Below, piece by piece: positions 27,241 through 34,253 of a DNA stretch of 64,000 bases. This DNA comes from Arundinibacter roseus (GTDB lineage: Bacteria > Bacteroidota > Bacteroidia > Cytophagales > Spirosomataceae). The stretch's first letter is position 1. Each line of letters begins with the position of its first letter. The position numbers and the translations under genes were made by a program. The stretch covers positions 248,001 to 312,000 of the forward strand of contig NZ_SMJU01000001.1 in assembly GCF_004348825.1 (NCBI RefSeq), in the 5' to 3' direction. A model generated the notes under the pieces. It worked only from the letters and a program-made list of their open reading frames with translations. It was not told the DNA's origin and ran no database searches.

Positions 27241-27649
27241 TAACTTAGAAAACATAGATTTTTGCGCTATTGTGACCTATGTGCCTATGTGGTAGAAGTT
27301 TTTTGGAACCACATAGTAGCATAGAAAACATAGGGTTTGCGCTATTGTGCGCTATATGCCTATGTGGTGGAAGTTTTTTGGAACCACATAGTAGCATAAA
27401 ACATAGCGTTTGCGCTATTGTGACCTATGTGTCTATGTGGTGGATGTTTTTTGGAACCACATAGTAACATAGAAAACATAGATTTTTGCGCTATTGTGAC
27501 CTATGTGCCTATGTGGTGGAAGTTTTTTAAACCACATAGTAGCATAGAAAACATAGGGTTTGCGCTATTGTGACCTATGTGGTAGAAGTTTTATGAACCA
27601 CATAGTAACATAGAAAACATAGGGTTTGCGCTATTGTGCGCTATGTGGT
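27232..27649. repeat. array of six palindromic units (about 66-76 bp period)
   Basis: Each unit opens with ACCACATAG (27232, 27308, 27383, 27456, 27531, 27597) followed by a second ACATAG-type half-site. It has a core GCGCTATTGTG and closes with CTATGTGGT. The arms are inverted repeats of about 17 bp with small mismatches, so each unit can form a long hairpin. Units are joined by linkers like GGAAGTTTTTTGGA. Copies differ by small substitutions and deletions; copy 6 is the shortest. The array begins inside the MDR gene and ends 12 bp before the stop of the GxxExxY gene. Confidence 0.93.
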
Positions 27650-27661
27650 GAAAAGAAAAAG

Positions 27662-28072
27662 TCAACCCTCAGGCAAGGCTCTAAACAATTCAGTTACAAA
27701 AGTCCTTTGTCCATCTTTGAAGAGATTCACGCAATTAAAATTGATAAGTATGCCTTTGGGGGCATTGAGTAGTTTCATGTAGGTCATTAATTGAGCCTGG
27801 TGAATTGGCAAAATACCTTCAACCGATTTAAGCTCTATTGGCAAACAGTTTTCTACGAATAAATCACACCGCAACTCTGCTTCAATATCAATGCCTTTGT
27901 AATGAACAGGCACTAACATCTCGGATTTAAAAGCAATTTTTCGTAGAAAAAGCTCGTGTTTTAGACATTTATGATAAACGCTTTCGAATAAACCTGGTCC
28001 GAGAGCTTTATGAACTTCTATTGCGGCACCTACTACCGAGTAGGTCAGTTCGTTAAAGTATTTTTTTGTCAT
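27662..28072 (-). CDS. GxxExxY family protein
   Basis: Protein of 136 residues whose family-defining motif is GPGLFESVY (G, E and Y in place). It is preceded by GAAIEVHKALG and followed by the PD-(D/E)XK-like core: AELRCDLFVENCLPIELKSVEG, with D, E and K in nuclease-like order. The family is found within 23S rRNA intervening sequences in some bacteria and scattered in Bacteroidota chromosomes. Its function is not established. The gene is convergent with the MDR gene, with only the palindromic array between them. No rRNA is near, so it is not an rRNA insertion here. Confidence 0.9.
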   Translation of the reverse strand: MTKKYFNELTYSVVGAAIEVHKALGPGLFESVYHKCLKHELFLRKIAFKSEMLVPVHYKGIDIEAELRCDLFVENCLPIELKSVEGILPIHQAQLMTYMKLLNAPKGILINFNCVNLFKDGQRTFVTELFRALPEG

Positions 28073-28312
28073 ACATTTTATTTCTTAAACATATAAGAGA
28101 TATATGTCTGCTAAACATAGCCAAAAGTCAGAGGAATAAAACAATTGTTAGTAGTAGAAAATCCACATTTTTCACCTTTTACTTCCTTCAAAAAAGCAAC
28201 TAATATAAAGCCTACATGACCAATTATTCAAAATTTTCAGTTTTGATATGCACCCTCTTGTAAATAACTGTTTGTCAGTAATTTATCTACAATTTCAATC
28301 TTCTTTCTCTCC
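28073..28312. other. AT-rich stretch with no recognised gene
   Basis: This interval holds the upstream region of the GxxExxY gene and DNA following the receptor remnant. No open frame with protein-like composition and no strong hairpin were found. An imperfect palindrome, ACATATAAGAGATATATGT, lies close to the gene start and may be regulatory. Confidence 0.4.
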
Positions 28313-28558
28313 TCAAAAAGAAAAACTTACACCCGCCAAAAGGATGCGTGGCTGCAGATACTGCACCTGCTGACCCACAAGAATATCTGAAATTTCAGTT
28401 TGGAAAATGGCCTTTTCATTAGCCAAATTGTTCAGCCATACGTTGTACGTCCAGCGGCTTTTGTTCGGCGAGTAGCTCCACTGTGCATTCAGAAGCATTG
28501 AGGTAGCAGCTGTGGCAAGTTCTTTTTCGGGGAGGATCGACATCGGAATCAGGTATAT
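28313..28558 (-). pseudogene. C-terminal remnant of a TonB-dependent receptor
   Basis: About 80 codons on the minus strand encode the last strands of a TonB-dependent receptor barrel. WTYNVWLNNLANEKAIF matches the usual penultimate hairpin (VKNLTNKRYF in other receptors). The end LQPRILLAGVSFSF has the alternating pattern and terminal aromatic residue of outer-membrane proteins. An in-frame TAA lies just upstream and no barrel or plug sequence precedes it, so the rest of a normally 700-1000 residue gene is lost. This suggests a deletion or rearrangement next to the repeat array. Confidence 0.7.
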
Positions 28559-28731
28559 TTAAAGGAGTAAATAGAGTCTTTAAATATAGACGTTTTTCCA
28601 TGAATGAGTCACTTCTGTTAGAGTATATATTTTAGCCTTGCAAAGCGTACAAATTGCAGCGAGGATTTAAAAGAAATAACTAACTTTCCCATTCGTCAAT
28701 CCATCAAAAAAAGCTAAAAACCTTTCAATTC

Positions 28732-29190
28732 ATGAAAACTTTTGAAACCCTTGCTGAATTCTGCGAACAGGTCGGTCAGGAAATTGGCGTGAGTGCCTGG
28801 GAAACGATTTCGCAGGCGCAAATTAACGCCTTCGCAGACGCTACCGGAGATCATCAATGGATTCACATCGACCCCGACAAAGCCGCTACCGACTCGCCCT
28901 TCAAAACCACAATTGCCCACGGTTTTCTGACGCTTTCGCTTGCCCCTAAGCTCATGGCTGAGGTCTACGAAATTCGTTCCGTAAAAATGGGCGTCAACTA
29001 CGGGGCCAATAAAGTTCGCTTCACGAGCCCGGTGCCGGCGGGTAGTCGGGTCAGGATGCGGATGACGTTGCTTTCCACGGAGCCACAGGCGCCAAACGGT
29101 ATTCGGGCCACGGCAGCCTGTGTGTTTGAACTGGAAGCTCATGAAAAACCCGCCTGCGTAGCGGAACTCGTAACACTGCTTTTTGAATAA
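28732..29190 (+). CDS. MaoC-family (R)-specific enoyl-CoA hydratase
   Basis: Hot-dog fold hydratase of 152 residues. The catalytic Asp-His motif is FADATGDHQWIHIDPDKA, followed by TIAHGFLTLSLAPKL, as in PhaJ-like enzymes. It would hydrate an enoyl-CoA to an (R)-3-hydroxyacyl-CoA. An SDR reductase follows after 28 bp, which could oxidise that product. This fits the same catabolic theme as the dehydrogenase/kinase pair upstream, from which it is separated by the repeat region. Confidence 0.93.
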   Translation: MKTFETLAEFCEQVGQEIGVSAWETISQAQINAFADATGDHQWIHIDPDKAATDSPFKTTIAHGFLTLSLAPKLMAEVYEIRSVKMGVNYGANKVRFTSPVPAGSRVRMRMTLLSTEPQAPNGIRATAACVFELEAHEKPACVAELVTLLFE

Positions 29191-29218
29191 ATTAACCCCC
29201 TATCTTAACTATTTATTT

Positions 29219-29956
29219 ATGAATCGATTACAAGACAAAATAGCGATTATAACCGGCGGAGCCCGGGGCATTGGCAAGGCTACGGCCCTACGTTTTGTGC
29301 AGGAAGGCGCCAAAGTAATTCTGTGGGATATGCTCGCCGCTGGTGAAGAAACCGCCCGTGAACTACGCGAGCAGGGCTACGTGGCCGACTACATGCAGGT
29401 AAGCGTAACCGATGTAGCCGCTTTGGAAGCTGCCACGAAGTCGGTCATCGATACCTACGGGCGCATTGATATTCTGGTCAACAACGCGGGCATCACGCGG
29501 GATCGTTCGTTGCTCAAAATGTCGCATGAAGAATGGAATCAGGTGCTCGATGTGAACCTAACAGGCGTTTTTAACTGCACCAAAGTGGTGGTTCCGCAGA
29601 TGGTAGCGCAGGCCTGGGGGCGCATTATCTGTACGTCGTCGGTGGTGGGTATTACGGGTAATTTCGGCCAAACCAATTACTCAGCGACGAAGGCCGCGAT
29701 CATCGGAATGGTGAAAACCTGGGCGAAGGAATTGGGCAAATACAACATTACGGCCAACGCCGTGGCCCCGGGTTTTATATTGACCGACATGACGGATCAA
29801 ATCCCGGAAGAGGTTCGTAATCAGACCATTGCCGGTATTCCTTTGAGACGCATGGGCCTGCCCGACGACATCGCAAATGCCTATTTGTATTTGGCTTCTG
29901 ACGAAGCATCGTACGTCAATGGACATACGTTGAGCGTCAATGGCGGCGTTGCCTGA
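29219..29956 (+). CDS. SDR-family 3-oxoacyl reductase (FabG-like)
   Basis: NAD(P)-dependent short-chain dehydrogenase of 245 residues. TGGARGIG is the nucleotide loop, NNAG follows strand 4, and the active site has S in TSSVVG and YSATK. VAPGFILTDM and the C-terminal GHTLSVNGG are FabG hallmarks. I start at 29219 (MNRLQDKIAI) and reject an ATG 36 bp upstream, since the latter adds residues not normal for the family. It is paired with the MaoC hydratase, so a 3-hydroxyacyl-CoA dehydrogenase role is more likely than a fatty acid synthesis role, but the sequence allows both. Confidence 0.92.
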   Translation: MNRLQDKIAIITGGARGIGKATALRFVQEGAKVILWDMLAAGEETARELREQGYVADYMQVSVTDVAALEAATKSVIDTYGRIDILVNNAGITRDRSLLKMSHEEWNQVLDVNLTGVFNCTKVVVPQMVAQAWGRIICTSSVVGITGNFGQTNYSATKAAIIGMVKTWAKELGKYNITANAVAPGFILTDMTDQIPEEVRNQTIAGIPLRRMGLPDDIANAYLYLASDEASYVNGHTLSVNGGVA

Positions 29957-29970
29957 AAGGAATTAATGTA

Positions 29971-30122
29971 GCTGTTAGCTTTTAGGTTATTAGCTACTAT
30001 TCGTGTATATAACTCATAATCAATTAATTATGCTATCAATTGATAGTCAGTTAATGATAACTAATTTTCGCAAAAATTTATTACAATAACCTGAAAATCA
30101 AGTAGATAAAAAAGCTAACAGC
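29971..30122. repeat. MITE-like element with 13-bp inverted ends
   Basis: GCTGTTAGCTTTT at 29971-29983 is perfectly inverted as AAAAGCTAACAGC at 30110-30122. An inner pair, AGGTTATT and AATAACCT, continues the symmetry. The 150-bp interior is AT-rich and codes for nothing. It could be a miniature repeat or a large imperfect hairpin after the fabG-like gene. Confidence 0.45.
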
Positions 30123-30161
30123 CGGGCGGCGTTCCGCTAATCGTTAAATGCTCATAGCTAC

Positions 30162-31145
30162 CTACCAATTAATAATACCTTTTTCGCCCAGACCCAGTTT
30201 CCCCATAAACTTGGATGAAAACTTGGAGCGAGACGTCAGATAGCGCACACTCACGCCTACGTAGGGCGTAGCCGGAGGAGCGGTTGAGGTCAGATTTTCG
30301 CGGGCGCTGTTGAAGGTTCGCAGCTGCCGAAATCCGGCTAAACCTGCCTCCACGGATACATTGAACACCGAGAGCGCGTGTACGTTGGCAGCAAGGCCGA
30401 GCTTTACGTGCTGATAGTTTTGCCGCCGGAGAAGCTTTTCTTCGGCGGTTTGTACCTGAAATCCACCGCTGTACCCGCTGACGCCCGCCAGCATATCTAC
30501 GCTAAACCATTTGGTGGGATGGTAGTTGGCCGTAGCCATAAACGGCAGCAAAGCCGTAACCCGCCACTGCTTGCCCAACCGCTGATTGATGCCGAAAATG
30601 GGAATAAACCGAAGTTTTTGGTTATAAGCCAAAATAGAACCGTAGGCAATTTGACTCCTCAGGCCAATGATCCGCATGCGGGCACCGCCGCCCCAAAAGA
30701 AAGGTTGAGGCGTAAAAAACGTCTCGTTCGACTCCGTGACGCCCAACGCTGCTCCATATACCCACAGCTTGTCTTTCACGCTTGCCTGCATCCGAATGGC
30801 ACCCACAGAAATGGTTTTGTAGCCATTGTCAGGAAATTTGGTTCCGTCAAATGTGGGCTGAATCTGCGTAAACTGACCGATCATGACCGTGTGGACGGCA
30901 CGCAAATCAAATTTTTTACGAAAACTGAATCCGGCCTGAACTTCACTTTGTATCGGAATAATGCCCAAACCACTCGTACGCGTCAGGCCAAATTCCTGAC
31001 TTCCAGCCGCCTGACCCGGCACAACGTAGTCGGCCCGAAGGGTAACATTGGGATAAAAAAGCCGACTCAGACCCAATTGCTGCGCATGTACAGAAAGCAG
31101 GCAGGTTAGGCCAAAGAAAAGTAACAGAAAAGATGTAATTTTCAT
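30162..31145 (-). CDS. outer-membrane beta-barrel protein
   Basis: Unrecognised protein of 327 residues. The ATG at 31145 starts a clean signal peptide (ITSFLLLFFGLTCLLSVHAQ); an ATG six codons upstream would extend it needlessly. The mature part is a series of amphipathic strands (VTLRADYVVPG, SVGAIRMQASVKDKLWVYGAALGV, WGGGARMRIIGL, FSVDMLAGVSGYSGGF, GVSVRYLTS) consistent with a barrel of about 12-14 strands, perhaps of the DUF6268 kind. The C-terminus does not end in the usual aromatic residue but in NW. It is divergent from the DUF4153 gene. Confidence 0.75.
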   Translation of the reverse strand: MKITSFLLLFFGLTCLLSVHAQQLGLSRLFYPNVTLRADYVVPGQAAGSQEFGLTRTSGLGIIPIQSEVQAGFSFRKKFDLRAVHTVMIGQFTQIQPTFDGTKFPDNGYKTISVGAIRMQASVKDKLWVYGAALGVTESNETFFTPQPFFWGGGARMRIIGLRSQIAYGSILAYNQKLRFIPIFGINQRLGKQWRVTALLPFMATANYHPTKWFSVDMLAGVSGYSGGFQVQTAEEKLLRRQNYQHVKLGLAANVHALSVFNVSVEAGLAGFRQLRTFNSARENLTSTAPPATPYVGVSVRYLTSRSKFSSKFMGKLGLGEKGIINW

Positions 31146-31284
31146 GCGGGAGATCGTTGCCATTTGAAGTAGCCAATAAACGACAAAAATACGCAGCTAT
31201 TGCCCATTTCCCGGTTGCTTTTGTTACAAATCGTCGTCCGCTGATTCCAAACGCACGTTTAAGTTTTTAAAACCACATCCATCT

Positions 31285-33039
31285 ATGCTTCGTTTGCCGT
31301 CTGTTAAAAATCTTATGCTGGGCCTCCAACAAGTATTGACTCGTTTTCCGTGGGTCGTATTTGCCGCAGCTCTGAAAGTTTCAGCTGTAATTTTCCTGGT
31401 TGAAAATTCCGTAAAACACGAATTTTACTTCCTTTTTGTACGGTTGACGCTGCTGTTATTTCTGGCCATTCCTCTTTTTCTGAGTCTCACGCTTGTGGCG
31501 GAGCGACGGCAGTGGAAAGCCGCATATCAGATCCTGGCCGGGCTCGGAATAGTGGCGCTGCTGGTGCTATTTTTTATGACCATGGAACCAACGCCCATTC
31601 AGCGCGACTACTACCGATTTGGCATGTTTCTGGTATGTGCGCATCTGCTGGTATCTTTTGCACCATTTATTGGTTTTGATGAGCCTAATGGTTTCTGGCA
31701 ATTTAACAAAACCATGCTCCTGCAATTTCTCACCGCTACGCTCTACGCCGGAACGCTCTTTCTTGGGCTCATCATTGCCATTGAAACGGTACGTTTTCTG
31801 TTTGATGTGCCTTTTTCATCAACCTTTGAACTGAACCTATTTTTGATAATTGCAGGATTTTTTCACACGATTTTCTTCCTCAATGGTTTTCCGGCCCGGC
31901 TCGAAACTCTGGAAAATCAGACTACTTATTCGAAAAGTGTCAAGCTTTTTACGCAATATGTACTTCTACCGCTGGAAGTAATTTACCTGATTATCCTGTA
32001 CGTATATTTCGGTAAAATCCTGGTTCAGTGGCAGTTGCCGCAGGGCGGTGTGGCCTACCTGGTCATGGCGTTTTCGGTAGCGGGTATTCTGGCGCTTTTG
32101 TTACTATTTCCGCTGCGCAATCAGGCCGAAGAGCGCTGGATTCGCCTGTTTACAAGACGCTTTCATTTAGCGCTTTTTCCATTAATTATCCTGCTCTTTG
32201 TGGCCATCTTTCGGCGTATAAACGACTACGGTATCACCGAAAACCGCTATTTGGTAGCAGCACTTGCTGTTTGGCTGGCGGGAATTTCATTGTATCTTTT
32301 GTTTAGCAAAAAAGACGACATACGCTGGATTCCGCTGAGCTTATGCGTCGTTAGCTTTTTGCTGGCCGTTGGGCCGTGGAGCATTTTCAGCGTGTCACGG
32401 CGTCATCAGGCACAGCGTTTTGAAAAAATCTTAAAAGAGTATAATCTATTGAGTTTCTCACAAAATCGCAATGGAAAAATAGACCTAACCACGGAAAAAT
32501 ACGAACAGCTGATTTCAGGGATCCACTATTTCCGAAATCGCCGTGAACTGTCAACTCTTACGCCATTCTTTACCTCCTTACCAGCCAAAAGTCAAGAGGC
32601 CTTTACTGTCGCCAATGCCATGGAGGCGGAGCTGAGCGAGGTCGTGGACGTGAAAACTCCCGTTGAAAAAACTCAAACCTTTCAATACTATGGCCTGGCT
32701 GGTGCCGATCAGGAGGGTTTCACGATTGACATCAAGGGTTATAACTATCTATGGGGTGTGGAATTTAACGGGGAAGAATCATTTATTTCTAATGAATGGA
32801 CCATTAAAACCACTGAAAAAGGGGCTTTGGTAACGGTTTTGTCTAAAGGTTCACCGGTAGTAGTTTGGAATGTAGCCGAACGCCTTGCCCAACTACAACC
32901 ACAATATGGTGATTCGTCTTATGAGCTGACACCCGAGGAGCTGACTTTTTCACATACCGGGCTGAAATTGGTACTCAAAAATGCAAACAAGCAACGTGAT
33001 ATTTATAATTTTCAGGGCTTTCTACTACGAAAAAAGTAA
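31285..33039 (+). CDS. DUF4153 family membrane protein
   Basis: Protein of 584 residues with about ten helices in the first 380 residues, then a soluble domain. The segments FPWVVFAAALKVSAVIFLVEN, EPNGFWQFNKTMLLQF, NGFPARLETLE and YVLLPLEVIYLIILYVYFGKIL are typical of DUF4153, a widespread inner-membrane family of unknown function. The last 200 residues (KYEQLISGIHYFRNRREL onward) form a separate domain common in Bacteroidota members. No enzyme motif is apparent. A YdjC-type deacetylase gene follows 138 bp later. Confidence 0.88.
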   Translation: MLRLPSVKNLMLGLQQVLTRFPWVVFAAALKVSAVIFLVENSVKHEFYFLFVRLTLLLFLAIPLFLSLTLVAERRQWKAAYQILAGLGIVALLVLFFMTMEPTPIQRDYYRFGMFLVCAHLLVSFAPFIGFDEPNGFWQFNKTMLLQFLTATLYAGTLFLGLIIAIETVRFLFDVPFSSTFELNLFLIIAGFFHTIFFLNGFPARLETLENQTTYSKSVKLFTQYVLLPLEVIYLIILYVYFGKILVQWQLPQGGVAYLVMAFSVAGILALLLLFPLRNQAEERWIRLFTRRFHLALFPLIILLFVAIFRRINDYGITENRYLVAALAVWLAGISLYLLFSKKDDIRWIPLSLCVVSFLLAVGPWSIFSVSRRHQAQRFEKILKEYNLLSFSQNRNGKIDLTTEKYEQLISGIHYFRNRRELSTLTPFFTSLPAKSQEAFTVANAMEAELSEVVDVKTPVEKTQTFQYYGLAGADQEGFTIDIKGYNYLWGVEFNGEESFISNEWTIKTTEKGALVTVLSKGSPVVVWNVAERLAQLQPQYGDSSYELTPEELTFSHTGLKLVLKNANKQRDIYNFQGFLLRKK

Positions 33040-33177
33040 GGCCGTCAGAAGCAATTTTTCAGGAGAAAAGATAGCCTTTTCACCTTTTTGAAGAGTATTT
33101 AGTAGAGGCAGGAAACAACTGTCTCACGAGCCACATCTATTTAATTTAAAACTCCATTTTCCCTAAATTTTAAGGTC

Positions 33178-34182
33178 ATGATTCGTCTGTTTTCTTATTT
33201 CCTCGTTCTCGTTACGTGGTTTCCTGCCGTTCTGGCGCAGGGGCCAACGCCTACTTACGCCGAGCAGCTGGGTTTTCCGGCTGGCAAAAAAGTCATTATC
33301 ATGCACGTGGACGACGTGGGGATGTCCTACGATTCCAACGAGGGTGCTATTCAGGCTATTCGTAACGGGGTGGCTACCTCTCTGAGCGTGATGATGCCCT
33401 GCGCCTGGGTGCCCGGCTTTGTGCATTATCTCAAACAAAACCCGGATCTTGACGCGGGCCTGCACCTCACAATGACTTCCGAGTGGAAAGATTACCGATG
33501 GGGACCGCTTGCCGGAAAACCAACCGTCAAAGGTCTGGTAGATACCGAAGGAGCGCTTTGGCCGAGTGTGGCTGACGTAGTAAAAAACGCTTCGCCTGAT
33601 GAAGTTGAAACGGAGATTCGGGCGCAGCTCGAACGTGCCCGTACCATGGGTTTTGAACCTACGCACATGGACTCGCACATGGGAACGCTCTTTGCCACAC
33701 CGGCTTTTCTACAACGATATATTAAGGTTGGAATAGAAGAAAAAATTCCGGTGATGTTTCCCGGTGGCCACAACACGGCGATTCGGGTAGACGAGCGTAT
33801 GTCGGGCGATATGTACGCACTCACGCAGACCGTTGGAAAGCAGCTGTGGGCAGCGGGACTTCCCGTTCTCGACGACCTGCACAATGTCAGCTATGGCTGG
33901 AAACTCCCCGAAGATCCGGCACCGTCCAAAGAGAAATTGCAGGCCTTTAAAACTCAGAAATACATTGACGGCCTGGCGAGTCTGAAGCCCGGCCTCACGA
34001 TGGTCATTATGCACTGTACGGATCCAACAGAGGTATTCCCGATTATTTCTGGCTCTACGCAAACCCGTGAGGGCGATTTACTCGCCATGATTGACCCAAA
34101 ACTAAAAGCGTATATTGAAAAAGAAGGCATCATCCTGACCACTTTTCGGGAAGTCATGCAGCGGCGGCAGCGTGTAAAGTAA
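33178..34182 (+). CDS. secreted ChbG/YdjC-type carbohydrate deacetylase
   Basis: Exported hydrolase of 334 residues with a signal peptide (about 1-20, ending VLAQ). The metal-binding motif is HVDDVGMSYDSNEG, with further ligands expected in HMDSHMGT. The fold is the YdjC variant of the polysaccharide deacetylase family, in which ChbG removes acetyl groups from chitooligosaccharides; the substrate here is unknown. IMHCTDPTEV and the C-terminal LKAYIEKEGIILTTFREV helix complete the family pattern. The gene ends at a perfect bidirectional terminator shared with lon. Confidence 0.9.
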   Translation: MIRLFSYFLVLVTWFPAVLAQGPTPTYAEQLGFPAGKKVIIMHVDDVGMSYDSNEGAIQAIRNGVATSLSVMMPCAWVPGFVHYLKQNPDLDAGLHLTMTSEWKDYRWGPLAGKPTVKGLVDTEGALWPSVADVVKNASPDEVETEIRAQLERARTMGFEPTHMDSHMGTLFATPAFLQRYIKVGIEEKIPVMFPGGHNTAIRVDERMSGDMYALTQTVGKQLWAAGLPVLDDLHNVSYGWKLPEDPAPSKEKLQAFKTQKYIDGLASLKPGLTMVIMHCTDPTEVFPIISGSTQTREGDLLAMIDPKLKAYIEKEGIILTTFREVMQRRQRVK

Positions 34183-34191
34183 AAGTTTTAA

Positions 34192-34240
34192 CCATAAAAA
34201 AAATGGGCGATACGGAATGTATCGCCCATTTTTTTTATGG
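34192..34240. terminator. bidirectional terminator between ydjC-like gene and lon
   Basis: Perfect 22-bp stem (34192-34213 with 34219-34240) and 5-nt loop. The GC core is TGGGCGATAC, flanked by eight As on one arm and eight Ts on the other, so it can end transcription from both sides. Confidence 0.92.
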
Positions 34241-34253
34241 ATGTCTTACTATT

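Noticed and set aside
27279-27464. Open frame of 61 codons inside the repeat array
   Set aside because: It is a translation of repeat units (LEPHSSI repeated), not a gene.
27232-27649. CRISPR array
   Set aside because: The repeated part includes almost the whole period, units are palindromic and vary, and there are no unique spacers or cas genes.
27662-28072. rRNA intervening sequence
   Set aside because: The GxxExxY family occurs in such elements, but no rRNA sequence lies within the window.
28419-28601. Second 60-codon frame over the receptor remnant
   Set aside because: The other frame gives a convincing TonB-receptor C-terminus; this one has no barrel pattern.
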